From an uncultured Spirochaetaceae bacterium (GTDB lineage Bacteria; Spirochaetota; Spirochaetia; Sphaerochaetales; Sphaerochaetaceae), in NCBI GenBank assembly GCA_944389295.1, contig CALXLV010000032.1, forward strand, positions 30,776-94,775: a DNA stretch of 64,000 bases. The letters are read 5' to 3'. Below are positions 16,198 through 25,660 of this stretch, piece by piece. The notes under the pieces are model-generated. The model saw only the letters and a list, made by a program, of their open reading frames with translations. It was not told where the DNA came from and did not search any database. The position numbers and the translations under genes are program-made. The first letter of the stretch is position 1. The number at the start of each line of letters is the position of its first letter.

Positions 16198-16974
16198 GTG
16201 AAGAGCATAAGCCTCTACAGCGACAACGGAACATGGCTCTGCCGCGTCCACCCGTTCACAAAGGTGATGTACGCGGTAGCCGCGATCTCCGTGCCGCTCA
16301 TACTCGGCTCTCTCTGGGCATTCGCCGCCGCGATCATCGCAGACCTCGCACTGCTTGCAAGCGGAAAGGTGCTCAGGCGGGCACGAGCCCTCATCGTTTT
16401 CTCATTCACGATCATAGCGACGATATTCATAGTCAGGAGCCTCTTCGGACAGGAAGGAAGCGAGATCATGTTCTCAATAGGCCCGGTGAATGTCTACAGG
16501 GAAGGATTCATGATCGCGCTCCGCACCGGACTCAATATTCTGAGCATGCTCCTTGCGTTCGCGGTCCTTGTGCTGACTACAAATCCTCAGGACCTCTCCA
16601 CTGAGATGGAGAGGCACGGCTTCTCTCCCCGCTTCAGCTATGTGATAAGCTCCGTATTCAACATAATCCCGCAGATGATGGGAACGATGTCCACAATATC
16701 GGATGCGCAGAGAAGCAGAGGAATGGAGACAGAGGGAAGCCTGATTACGAGAATGAAGGCTTTCATCCCTCTTATAACTCCTGTTGTCACAAGTTCCCTT
16801 ATAACCACGCGCGAAAGGGCCATGGCGCTTGATGCGAGGGGATTCGGAGCCAAGATAAAAAGAACGTATCCCGAGACGAGGGAAAAGCATCGCGGAGACA
16901 CCGCCGCTACAGTGATCCTCGCACTCATCGTGGTACTCTCCATCCTGATAAAGGCGGCGCTATGGCTTTCATAG
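16198..16974 (+). CDS. ecfT: ECF transporter transmembrane component EcfT
   Basis: 258 residues, GTG start, four to five transmembrane helices. The two cytoplasmic coupling motifs of EcfT are present: AQRSRGME (first Arg-Gly motif) and ALDARGFGAK (second). These helices dock on the EcfA ATPases. Its 3' end overlaps the ecfA gene by 13 bases. Confidence 0.9.
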   Translation: MKSISLYSDNGTWLCRVHPFTKVMYAVAAISVPLILGSLWAFAAAIIADLALLASGKVLRRARALIVFSFTIIATIFIVRSLFGQEGSEIMFSIGPVNVYREGFMIALRTGLNILSMLLAFAVLVLTTNPQDLSTEMERHGFSPRFSYVISSVFNIIPQMMGTMSTISDAQRSRGMETEGSLITRMKAFIPLITPVVTSSLITTRERAMALDARGFGAKIKRTYPETREKHRGDTAATVILALIVVLSILIKAALWLS

Positions 16975-18656
16975 AGATAAGAGGGCTCAAATACAGATAC
17001 CCAAGAGCAGCAGGGCTCCAGCTCGACGGCATAACGGCAGATATAGAGAAAGGCAGCTTCACGGGCATCATAGGGCGCAACGGCTCCGGCAAATCGACGC
17101 TCGCCGAGGCCATTCTCGGGCTGGTGCCGCAGTTCTACAAAGGTGCGTACGGCGGAAGCGTCACCGTTGACGGCCTTGATGCCTCGAGAACTCCCGTCAG
17201 CAGTATGTGCCGCAAGGTCGGACTTGTATTCCAGAATCCGTTTAATCAGCTCTCCGGAGCCAACGACACAGTATTCGGAGAGATATGCTTCGGCATGCAG
17301 AACACAGGAGTTTCTGCTCCTGAGATGAGGGAAAGAGCGGAGGAGGTGATGGAGATGCTCGGCATCTCGGAGTTCAGGAACCGCAACCCCTTCGATCTCT
17401 CCGGAGGCCAGATGCAGCGCGCCGCGATAGCATCCATCCTTGTCATGCGCCCCGATGCAATAATTCTCGATGAACCCACCAGCCAGCTCGATCCCGCAGG
17501 CTCTGAGGAAGTGTTCAGAGCGGTGGACGATCTGAGGCGCACAGGACTTACGATCCTGATGATAGAACAGAAAATAGAGAGGGTTGCGGAATACTCGGAC
17601 ATGATCATGCTGATGGACGGAGGAAAGCTCATCGCCTCAGGCTCCCCTTCTGAAGTCCTCTCCCGCGATGATCTTGAAGAGCACGGAGTTAGACCTCCCC
17701 TCTCTCTGAGGACGGCAAAAGCTCTTTCTTTCCGCTGCAGCGACGGGACATACCCTGTCACGGAGAAAGAAGCCGCCGGACTGATGAGAGGAAGGATAGT
17801 CATATCTGAGGAGGAGAACGGAAAAGAGAGCCAGGCTCCTGACGCCGCGACAGAAAATGCCGTCATGGAGGTGCGTAATCTCTCATTCAGCTATACAGCC
17901 GGCACAGAGGTGCTTCACGGTGTCTCGCTCTCATTTGACAGCCGCAGAACAGCTGTCATCGGGCAGAACGGCGCAGGAAAGACAACGCTCGCGAAACTCC
18001 TGAAAGGACTGCTGAAACCGTCGGAAGGAAGCATTCTCTTCCACGGCGAGGACACTGCGGGAAAGAGTGTGGCATCGCTTGCGGGAAAGATAGGATATGT
18101 ATTCCAGAACCCCGATGATCAGATATTCAAGCCAAATGTGCTCGATGAGGTGATGTTCGGCCCGCTGAACATAGGAATGCATCCCGATACTGCGGAGATG
18201 AAGGCAAAAGAAGCCCTCAGCATGGTTTCCCTCGACGGCAAGGAGAGCCGCAATCCATTTGATCTCGACCTCCATGAGCGCAAGATGGTCGCGCTCGCTT
18301 CAGTGATAGCGATGGATACAGAAGTCCTCATCCTCGACGAGCCTACGATAGCGCAGGATGATGACGGCAAACTGATGGTATCGATGCTGATACACACTCT
18401 CAGTGAAAGGGGAAAGCTGGTGATATCGATACTTCACGACATGGATCTCGTCGCATCATCGTTTGAGCGCGTCATAGCCATGGCAGGAGGAAAGGTCATA
18501 GCTGACGGGGAGCCTGCAGCAGTCTTTGCAGACAGCGGTGTTCTCAGTGCGGCCGGCCTTGAGCTTCCCCATGCAGCATCGCTCGGGCGGAGTCTCGGCG
18601 CGAAGAGGATATTCCTCACCGACAGCAGCCTTCTCCATTCGGTGCACAGGCTCTGA
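16962..18656 (+). CDS. ECF transporter ATPase, two EcfA domains fused
   Basis: 564 residues. The N-terminal ATPase has Walker A GRNGSGKST, Q-loop FQNPFNQ, signature LSGGQMQR and Walker B AIILDEPTSQLDP. The C-terminal ATPase has GQNGAGKTT, FQNPDDQ, Walker B EVLILDEPT and a switch His (ILHDMD). However, its signature is degraded to DLDLHERKMVALAS instead of LSGG, and the D-loop is IAQDDDG. One of the two composite ATP sites is therefore probably inactive, a common kind of asymmetry in ABC systems. It energises the adjacent EcfT and S components. Confidence 0.92.
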   Translation: MAFIEIRGLKYRYPRAAGLQLDGITADIEKGSFTGIIGRNGSGKSTLAEAILGLVPQFYKGAYGGSVTVDGLDASRTPVSSMCRKVGLVFQNPFNQLSGANDTVFGEICFGMQNTGVSAPEMRERAEEVMEMLGISEFRNRNPFDLSGGQMQRAAIASILVMRPDAIILDEPTSQLDPAGSEEVFRAVDDLRRTGLTILMIEQKIERVAEYSDMIMLMDGGKLIASGSPSEVLSRDDLEEHGVRPPLSLRTAKALSFRCSDGTYPVTEKEAAGLMRGRIVISEEENGKESQAPDAATENAVMEVRNLSFSYTAGTEVLHGVSLSFDSRRTAVIGQNGAGKTTLAKLLKGLLKPSEGSILFHGEDTAGKSVASLAGKIGYVFQNPDDQIFKPNVLDEVMFGPLNIGMHPDTAEMKAKEALSMVSLDGKESRNPFDLDLHERKMVALASVIAMDTEVLILDEPTIAQDDDGKLMVSMLIHTLSERGKLVISILHDMDLVASSFERVIAMAGGKVIADGEPAAVFADSGVLSAAGLELPHAASLGRSLGAKRIFLTDSSLLHSVHRL

Positions 18657-18696
18657 CCCACTCCCACAGCCGGCGGCGATGGATTATCATGCTGGT

Positions 18697-19473
18697 ATGG
18701 AAGCATTCAGGGTTGAACACGCCAGTGTGAGAAGAGACGGCAAGCTGATACTCTCCGACGTCTCGATAAAGGCGGAAGAGGGAGAGCGCATCGCGATAAT
18801 AGGCCCAAACGGAGCCGGGAAATCGACGCTTATAGATGTGATAGACAGAAGGGTCTACCCTCTCGCCAGGGACGAGTACAGATCATCGCTCTTCGGAGAG
18901 GAGAGATGGATAGTCTCAGAACTGCGCAAAAAAATCGGACACGTCGCTCCGGGGCAGGACGAGTTCTTCCGCACTACATACACGGCACGCGAGATTGTCG
19001 CCTCCGGGCTGCACGCCTCACTCGGCTTCGACTTCCACCACATAATAGACCGCACGGACTGGGAGAGGGCCGACGAGGAGCTTGCCAAGGTCTCAATGCT
19101 CGACAAGAAGGACAGGACTATGAACACACTCTCAACCGGTGAGATGAGGAGAGTCCTTCTGGCCAGAGCCGCAATAACGAATCCCGACATGCTCCTTCTC
19201 GACGAGGCATCCTCGGGGCTGGACTTCCCCGCAAGGGCATCGCTGAGGGAGACAATCTCATCCTACGCCACAGGCAGGCGCACGATCGTGATGGTCACTC
19301 ACGAGCTCTCGGAGATAATCCCGGCGATAGAGAGGATTGTGCTGATGAAGGACGGAAAGATAGTCATGGAAGGCAGCAAGAAGGAGACGCTGAGAGAGGA
19401 TGTCCTCTCCGACCTCTACTCCACGAAAGTCCATGTGGCCGAAGCGGACGGCATCTACACAGCGTTCTGCTGA
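18697..19473 (+). CDS. Stand-alone ABC transporter ATP-binding protein
   Basis: 258 residues. Walker A GPNGAGKST, signature LSTGEMRRVLLARA, Walker B MLLLDEASSGLD and switch MVTHELSE are all intact. The insertion GHVAPGQDEFFRTTYTAREIVASG resembles ModF-like and FecE-like ATPases. No permease is adjacent, so it may work with a distant one or act in the cytosol. Start choice: the ATG at 18697 has TATCAT six bases upstream (leaderless style); an in-frame ATG at 18679 is possible. The next gene overlaps its stop by one base. Confidence 0.85.
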   Translation: MEAFRVEHASVRRDGKLILSDVSIKAEEGERIAIIGPNGAGKSTLIDVIDRRVYPLARDEYRSSLFGEERWIVSELRKKIGHVAPGQDEFFRTTYTAREIVASGLHASLGFDFHHIIDRTDWERADEELAKVSMLDKKDRTMNTLSTGEMRRVLLARAAITNPDMLLLDEASSGLDFPARASLRETISSYATGRRTIVMVTHELSEIIPAIERIVLMKDGKIVMEGSKKETLREDVLSDLYSTKVHVAEADGIYTAFC

Positions 19474-20639
19474 TGAAGGAGGAAACAGTGCACGGAATAG
19501 CTATAATAGGCACAGGCGCGATCGCGGATCAGCATATAGAGGGATTTCTCAGGGACGGAAGATGCCAGGTGAAGGCGCTCTGCAACACTACGACGGAGAA
19601 GTGCATCCGCCTCAGCAGCAAGTACGGTCTCTCTGCTGATATCACCGATGACTACAGAACGCTGCTTGAGAGAAAGGACATAGACATAGTATCCATCTGC
19701 CTTCCTCCCGCACTCCATGAGGAGGCAGCGGAGGCGTTCCTCAGGAACGGAAAGCATGTGCTTATCGAGAAGCCCATGGCACTGTCGCTCGAGGAAGAGG
19801 ACAGAATGATCAAGACAGCCGGAGAAAACGGAAAACTCCTATCCGTAATCTTTCAGAAGCGCTATCTGCCCTCATTCTGGAAAGCGCGGAAGATGCTCAG
19901 GGACGGAGTGTTCGGAAAGATTCTCTCCGTAAACGTGACGGCACACCAGTACAGGGGCGTACATTACCACGATGTCTATTGGCGCGGAACGTGGGAGAGC
20001 GAAGGCGGCGGCGTTCTGATAAACCAGGCCATCCATCAGGTCGATCTGCTGAACTGGTTCATGGGAGGGCTTCCCCTGAGCATCACCGCGATGTTCGCCA
20101 ATGCGATCCACACTCAGAGCGAAGCCGAGGACAACGGCTTTGCGATGCTCTCCTACCCCGGGAACATCACAGCCGGTCTTTCCGTCTCCCTCTGCGACAT
20201 GAACGAATATCAGGGGCTTGAATTCCAGTGCGAGAAGGCATCATTCACGGTTCCCGACTGGTCTGTGCACTGCGTGAAGCCGCAGCCCAACGGATTCCCG
20301 ATCCGCGATGAAGAAGCAGAGCAGCGCTTTCAGGAGATATATGAGAGCACTCCAACGCCGGAGGAGAGCGGACATACTGCCCAGATAAAGAACTTCGTGG
20401 ATGCTGTGGAAGGAAAAAGCGGGCTTGAGATCACCGCGGAGGACGGAAGGAACGCTTCCGAGTTCGTCTCCGCTTTCTACATGTCTGCGGCGCTGAAAAG
20501 AACGGTGAACTTCCCTCTTTCGCCTTCTGATCCTGTTTTCACTCTCAGGGGACTGGTGGAGACGATGCCGCGTTTCGGCCGCAAAACCATAAGCACAAAG
20601 AACGCAGGTGGTCCGATTTCATTCGGAACGGGCTCATAA
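19473..20639 (+). CDS. Gfo/Idh/MocA family oxidoreductase
   Basis: 388 residues. N-terminal Rossmann GIAIIGTGAIADQHIEG, EKP motif in HVLIEKPMAL, catalytic-region GGGVLINQAIHQVDLLNWF with the expected Lys/His pattern. An NAD(P)-dependent sugar or cyclitol dehydrogenase by family. It shares one base with the preceding ABC ATPase gene (TGATG), which suggests translational coupling although the functional link is unclear. It is one of three members of the family in this window. Confidence 0.87.
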   Translation: MKEETVHGIAIIGTGAIADQHIEGFLRDGRCQVKALCNTTTEKCIRLSSKYGLSADITDDYRTLLERKDIDIVSICLPPALHEEAAEAFLRNGKHVLIEKPMALSLEEEDRMIKTAGENGKLLSVIFQKRYLPSFWKARKMLRDGVFGKILSVNVTAHQYRGVHYHDVYWRGTWESEGGGVLINQAIHQVDLLNWFMGGLPLSITAMFANAIHTQSEAEDNGFAMLSYPGNITAGLSVSLCDMNEYQGLEFQCEKASFTVPDWSVHCVKPQPNGFPIRDEEAEQRFQEIYESTPTPEESGHTAQIKNFVDAVEGKSGLEITAEDGRNASEFVSAFYMSAALKRTVNFPLSPSDPVFTLRGLVETMPRFGRKTISTKNAGGPISFGTGS

Positions 20640-20698
20640 GCAATGTTTTTCCCAGAAATGGATGAATGAAGGTTATAATTCCTGAAAAGGAGGAGGAG

Positions 20699-21256
20699 AT
20701 GAGAGCAAATATCATAATACACTCCATTTCAGGAAATCTTTATCTTATAGCCGAGACGTTCAGGGAGAAGCTGGAGGAGAGAGGCTACGACGCCCGTCTC
20801 TACAGAGTCTCCGATCCCGATCTCCACCTCGCGGCGAACGAGAGAACTGAGGCGATAGAATACTATGAGGAGATAACGGCGCTTCCGGAAGCGGGCATGG
20901 AGAAGCTAGAGAGCGCCGACATAATAATACTCGGAACTCCGTCGCGCTTCGGTATGCCTACAGCGGAAATGAAGGCGTTCCTCGATGCCTCATGGCCTCT
21001 GTATCAGAAGAAAAAGCTCAGGGGAAAGAGATTCTACGCTTTCGCCTCATCCTCCGTCGATGACAGCGACGGATTCTCAGCAGCATCCTGCCTCTACAGA
21101 TGGGCAGGAATGATGGAACTGTCCAACATCCCCTATGAACCTTATGTGCACAAGGAGAGCGAGATAATGCCCAACAGGCCATCGGAGAGCATAGACGGCA
21201 TCGCGGAGAAGCTGGCGGACATGGCAGCCATCTCCGATATGGCGTTCAGTTCCTAG
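20699..21256 (+). CDS. Flavodoxin-like NAD(P)H oxidoreductase (WrbA/NADPH-quinone reductase type)
   Basis: 185 residues from the ATG at 20699, preceded by AAGGAGGAGGAG and a TATAAT box about 20 bases further up. Pattern: IIIHSISGNLYLIAETF (phosphate-binding loop), IILGTPSRFGMPTAEMKAFLD (FMN isoalloxazine loop), RFYAFASSSV. It probably reduces quinones or nitro compounds with FMN. The 3' end overlaps the convergent ParB-like gene by 11 bases. Confidence 0.82.
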   Translation: MRANIIIHSISGNLYLIAETFREKLEERGYDARLYRVSDPDLHLAANERTEAIEYYEEITALPEAGMEKLESADIIILGTPSRFGMPTAEMKAFLDASWPLYQKKKLRGKRFYAFASSSVDDSDGFSAASCLYRWAGMMELSNIPYEPYVHKESEIMPNRPSESIDGIAEKLADMAAISDMAFSS

Positions 21257-22151
21257 AGAACTTGGAGAGGTAGTACTGTGCGTAGCGCCCGATGCGGTGG
21301 AAGAAGTCCTTCCCCTTCTCTTTTCCGGCCTTGCGCACAGCCTCCTCTGCGCTCATGTTCTTATCCTTGTGCTTGTACTCGTCCCACCTTCTGACGAGCC
21401 AGAGGTACATATCGCCCTCGGTCTGGCCGGGGAACGCCGCGAGAAGGTGCTCCGCCCTTATCTCACTGACTATCGGCGAGTAGACATTCTCATACCAGCT
21501 CTTCGCCGCATCCTCGAATGATATCTCATAGTCCTTGTCCTGATTGATATAGTACTTGTGCACAAGTATGTGATTCACCATCTCGGGATATGAGCCGGGA
21601 GATGTGAACACGATGTCGCCCATGGGAAGGTATGATGGTTTGTACTGTGAGATGAAGGTGTTTCTCTCGTAGTCCACGACCTTCTCTCTAAGCTCCTTCA
21701 TCGAGATGCCGGGCTTGATAGGAATTTCCGTATCGAGCTCGACAACTTCGGCATCGATGAACTCCACACCCTGCGCTTTGGCAACCGACACCCTGTGGTT
21801 GCCGTCGCGGACAAAGTAATACCCTCCAAGACTGTAGACGGATATCGGAGGGAGAATCACCGAGTTTATCACGGCGGCATCGACGCTGCACCACCTAGTC
21901 CTCAGCTGCTCCCGCTTTGGAAAGAACGCAGAAGAGAAGTCATGATAGCGTCCTTCCGAACCTATTATCTTCGAGACGGGAATGGTCCTCATCCCGAGGT
22001 ATGTCTCTGATTTCGGCTTTATTATCGAAGTGACCTCATACAGCGACATGAGATCATTGTTCTTCCATGAGAGTGCCGACATAAGCCCCTGGAACTTGGC
22101 TTTGCGCTTCGCCTTAGTGAAATCTTCCAATGCTGTAGAGTCGATAGCCAT
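21246..22151 (-). CDS. ParB-like domain protein of unknown function
   Basis: 301 residues. Residues about 55-140 contain a ParB/sulfiredoxin-like fold signature (PVSKIIGSEGRYHDFSSAF, then YYFVRDGNHRVSVAKAQG). The DGNHR motif is the nucleotide-binding box of the ParB/Srx superfamily. The C-terminal half is helical and charged. There is no HTH, so it is not a partition ParB. It starts one base after the metallophosphoesterase stop, so the two are an operon. Function unknown; nucleic-acid or nucleotide processing is plausible. Confidence 0.7.
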   Translation of the reverse strand: MAIDSTALEDFTKAKRKAKFQGLMSALSWKNNDLMSLYEVTSIIKPKSETYLGMRTIPVSKIIGSEGRYHDFSSAFFPKREQLRTRWCSVDAAVINSVILPPISVYSLGGYYFVRDGNHRVSVAKAQGVEFIDAEVVELDTEIPIKPGISMKELREKVVDYERNTFISQYKPSYLPMGDIVFTSPGSYPEMVNHILVHKYYINQDKDYEISFEDAAKSWYENVYSPIVSEIRAEHLLAAFPGQTEGDMYLWLVRRWDEYKHKDKNMSAEEAVRKAGKEKGKDFFHRIGRYAQYYLSKFSRN

Positions 22152-22152
22152 A

Positions 22153-22848
22153 TCACTTCCCTAATGTCTCATCCTCAAGGATGTAGTTCTTGTAGATGTT
22201 TATAACCTTTGTATCGCAGTATTCCGAGAGCCTCTTGGCGTTTATGTCATCGAGATGGACATGTCCGTGCAGGAGGTATTTCGGCTTGTACTTCGCCATG
22301 AACGAGAGGAAGCACTCGAAACCTTTGTGACAGAGATCCTCCCCATCTCCCATGCCGCGCGGAGGCGCATGGGTGACAAGAATGTCGAGGGCCCTCCCGT
22401 AACGTTTCCTGTTGTAGATCAGGCGGGGAATTAGGCGGTTGATGCGCCACTGCATCTGCTTCTCGGAGTACTGGCTGTCCCCGTTGTTGTAGAGCATCGA
22501 GCCGCCCAGTCCCGCGATTATGAGATCATGACGCTTGTCGTAGATGCACTTGCCGTCGAGGAAGAAGCCTCCGAACGCCGGCATTGTCTGCACGCTCCCT
22601 GTCTGACTGAAGCCATGAAGCACCTGACTGTCACTGCCGAAGCCCTTCATCATCCTCCCGAAATCCTCAAGGTTATGATTGCCATAGACATAGTAGACAT
22701 CCTTGCGGAGCATTGTCTGTATGTAGTCATAGTAACGGAGAGGAAGATCGCCTGCGGAGATGACAAAATCGACATCCCTGTAGAGCTCAGGGGCAATGGA
22801 TGAGTAGATGAGAGTATCCGTCGCATCCGATATGCAGAGAATCTTCAT
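22153..22848 (-). CDS. Calcineurin-like metallophosphoesterase
   Basis: 231 residues. Metal-site motifs are SDATDTLIY (a variant of the usual DxH first motif; the His is replaced), SAGDLPLRYYDYI (GD), VYGNHNLEDF (GNHN), VTHAPP (H) and LHGHVHLDD (GHxH). The altered first motif is worth noting. It probably hydrolyses a phosphodiester or phosphomonoester. It is co-transcribed with the ParB-like gene. Confidence 0.85.
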   Translation of the reverse strand: MKILCISDATDTLIYSSIAPELYRDVDFVISAGDLPLRYYDYIQTMLRKDVYYVYGNHNLEDFGRMMKGFGSDSQVLHGFSQTGSVQTMPAFGGFFLDGKCIYDKRHDLIIAGLGGSMLYNNGDSQYSEKQMQWRINRLIPRLIYNRKRYGRALDILVTHAPPRGMGDGEDLCHKGFECFLSFMAKYKPKYLLHGHVHLDDINAKRLSEYCDTKVINIYKNYILEDETLGK

Positions 22849-23091
22849 AGCCAGCTATAGATTATTGCGGAGAGACCGTGTTTTGCAAAGCCATTTCATC
22901 ATAAGAAAATCATGAAATTAAGCATTCAGGTCAATGTCGGAATTCTTTAACGAAATTTGCTCTTCCAAGATTATATCCCTTCCCGTTCAGGTTCCGGGAA
23001 AGCAGTCAGCCTTGGAAATGGCATCAGCCCTTTTGCTGACCTTCAGAGTCATATGCGCAGTTCTCTTCAGTCAGGCTCTGGCGCGTCAGAC

Positions 23092-23143
23092 TGCGAGATT
23101 AGTGCGAGATTAGTGCGAGATTAGTGCGAGATTACTGCGAGAA
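23092..23143. repeat. Four-plus tandem copies of an 11-base unit
   Basis: TGCGAGATTAG occurs four times head-to-tail (the fourth ends in C) plus a partial fifth that touches the stop codon of the AlbA-type gene at 23144. The unit length is not a multiple of three. The rest of the 22849-23143 gap shows no gene. Confidence 0.9.
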
Positions 23144-24796
23144 TCATGGAATGAAATAAGACGTACTCCTGCCATTTCCACGCTTCGCAATTTTACCGGC
23201 TTTAACAAGACTGCGAAGCAAAAAGGTCGCATGATCGGCACTGCTGTTGCAGATACAGGCAGCTTCCATTCTTGTTATACTGCCGTTTTCCCTGATGTGC
23301 TCTATTATTTTTTTCCGCTCTGTTCTGGTATCAGAGCCAGCCTGCCTTGAGTAACTCTCAGGATTTCCTTCCGCAATAAAAATCTTTTTACTGGGAATAT
23401 AATACCTTCCCGGCCCATTTCCAATTCCATCTGCAAGCTCATGTTCCACAAGCCATTCAATTGTGTCTCTGGCCTCACTAGACTGTTTCTGAACGCGTTT
23501 AGCCAGAATATCCAGTGTAACTCTGCGCTCAGTACGCAAGACAGACAGCATGATAAGCATATCCACAGAAAACTCAGTATCAAGCCTGCTCTGCTCTTCA
23601 ACAATCATTCTGACAAAATTCAGATCTTTATCATAGCTCTTCATTCTGAGCTCAACAAAAGTGTCCGTCGATGATGAATAATCCGGGAAAGAATGGCCGC
23701 TCTTTATCATTGAAGCAAATATCTTATCAACACCGCGCCCCGTTCTCTCCGCCAGTCCAATGCGTTTAGCAGCTTCTGCAAGCAGCCTGTTTCTCGGTAT
23801 AGGCCCGACTGTAAGTATATTGTCGGGAGAAACGCCGCGGACAAAACCTCCCGGACTGGTTATCGTCAAAACTCCAGGACGCATCTGGACAACCACGGCA
23901 CCAAGTCTGTAATAATCACGATGAACGAGAGCGTTGACAAAACCTTCACGGAACGCCTCGTGCTCATAATCAGGAACAAGAATTCTGAAAAGCCCTACCT
24001 GCAATTCCTGTTCAGAGACTCTGGATAAAAACAGATTATTCACAGTCTCAAAGATTTCAATGAGTGACGAAAACATGGCAGGAGGATTCATAATAACCTT
24101 TGTATCATCAAGAACCTGAAATAGAACTTCATGACCCGGTACAAAATCCTTAATAACTTCACGTTTTCCTACAAAAAGTACACCTGCCACCGTAGGATAA
24201 ACAATTCCTTTTATACTGCGCGAGAACCCCAGAGCAAGATCGAGTTCATCATCTGTGAGAGAAAGCAGAGTCCTGTCACCATTGTGTATTCCGACCAGCT
24301 TGCGGAGACGCTCATGCTCAAGAGAACTGAACGCCTACGCTGCGGTAATACTCGTAATAACCTGCGCAGAAGGATCAAGAAGCTGCAGATAGGAAAGGCG
24401 CTGTACTATTTCAGGCGGTGTGAGAGGTTTTGTATATGGTTCTCCATCCTGGTGCAGCCTTCTCTCTCCATACCGCCCATCACTCGTAGCATAAAGCTGA
24501 TCTGGAGAATCGATATTTATAACAAGAACTTTCTGGCCCTCATCACTTTCTTCCAAAGTAACGGATACGGGAACAGGTGGATATGTATGTTCCTGTATAG
24601 CAGCCTTCATTTTCACAGCATCAGAATGCTGCTTACAGACACCGCTCACCCGTCCGTCATCTTCGATACCGAGATAAAGAATGCCGCCCTCTGAATTAGC
24701 CATGGAACAGACATCATAATAAAGTCTATCCATTGGATAGCATTTAACGTCGCTCTTGAACTCTATTGTAATCGATTCCTTCTCAGGAAACTTCAT
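23144..24796 (-). pseudogene. AlbA_2 (Schlafen-like) ATP-binding/helicase-related regulator, interrupted by an in-frame TAG
   Basis: A continuous frame of 551 codons is interrupted once, by TAG at 24335-24337. The N-terminal 153 residues are the AlbA_2 domain (ESITIEFKSDVKC, MANSEGGILYLGIEDDGRV). The downstream part continues in the same frame from AFSSLEHERLRKL into the RecG-like C-terminal region (EAFREGFVNALVHRDYY, GPIPRNRLLAEAAKRIGLAERTGRGVDKI) and winged-helix tail. The domain order and total length are those of the intact family, so this is one gene with a nonsense codon. Alternatives are readthrough, two separate polypeptides, or a sequencing error. It follows the PNP gene by 13 bases. 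Confidence 0.8.
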
Positions 24797-24809
24797 CAGC
24801 TCTCCTCTG

Positions 24810-25646
24810 TCACAGCTTCTCTTCCGGCCATCTTCTCACGATCTCACGGACAAGCGATGTGAATGATGATTTAACTCTCTCACCCGTCTCAAGCACTTCC
24901 TCGTGGTTGAGAGGCTGATCAAGGATTCCAGCAGCCATGTTCGTGAGGCAGCTTATGCCGAGTGTATGCATCCTCATATGCGAGGCGGCTATCGCCTCCG
25001 GGACTGTGGACATGCCGACCGCATCCGCGCCTGCAAGGCGTGCGAAACGGACTTCCGCCGCTGTCTCGAACGACGGGCCGGTGAAGAGCATGTAGACACC
25101 CTTTCTGACGCTCAGCCCCTTTACAGCAGCGGCTTCCTCTGCTGTCTGCAGAAGTTCCTTGTCATAAGCTGTGGTCATATCAAAAAAGCGCGCACCGAGC
25201 CCATCGGGGTTGCGCCCGCGGAGAGGATTGTCTGCAATGAGCTTGATATGATCCTCGATGAGCATGAGATCACCGGGCTTCCACGCCGTATTCACGCATC
25301 CTGCGGCGTTTGTGAGGAAGAGCGAACGGATTCCGAGCATATACATCGTACGCACAGGATAGACGACCTCGTCCATCGAGTAGCCCTCATAGTAGTGGAA
25401 GCGGCCCTGCATGCACATGACGCACTTTCCCTCAAGCATGCCGGTGACAAGCCTGCCCTTATGTCCCGGCACAGTCGATACAGGGAAGTGCGGAATCTCG
25501 TGATAATCAATCACAGCCGCATCTTCTATGCTGTCCGCAAGATCGCCGAGTCCTGATCCCAGGATCATCCCGATCACAGGTTTTCTTCCATCAAGCCTCT
25601 TTTCGATGAAGGCTTTCGTTTCATTCAGTTTTTCCATCAGTTCCAT
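24810..25646 (-). CDS. Purine nucleoside phosphorylase (trimeric class)
   Basis: 278 residues. Motifs are GMILGSGLGDLAD (phosphate loop), GHKGRLVTG, GRFHYYEGYSMDEV, LTNAAGCVN, and TGPSFETAAEVRFARLAGADAVGMSTVPEAIAA (base and ribose site). It cleaves inosine and guanosine with phosphate. It is the last gene of the BMP-type nucleoside ABC transporter operon (14 bases after the second permease), so import and phosphorolysis are coupled. With add (5 kb) it can process adenosine via inosine. Confidence 0.92.
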   Translation of the reverse strand: MELMEKLNETKAFIEKRLDGRKPVIGMILGSGLGDLADSIEDAAVIDYHEIPHFPVSTVPGHKGRLVTGMLEGKCVMCMQGRFHYYEGYSMDEVVYPVRTMYMLGIRSLFLTNAAGCVNTAWKPGDLMLIEDHIKLIADNPLRGRNPDGLGARFFDMTTAYDKELLQTAEEAAAVKGLSVRKGVYMLFTGPSFETAAEVRFARLAGADAVGMSTVPEAIAASHMRMHTLGISCLTNMAAGILDQPLNHEEVLETGERVKSSFTSLVREIVRRWPEEKL

Positions 25647-25660
25647 ATCATCATCCTACA

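Noticed and set aside
23092..23143. CRISPR array.
   Set aside because: The repeats are contiguous 11-mers without spacers and no cas genes are near.
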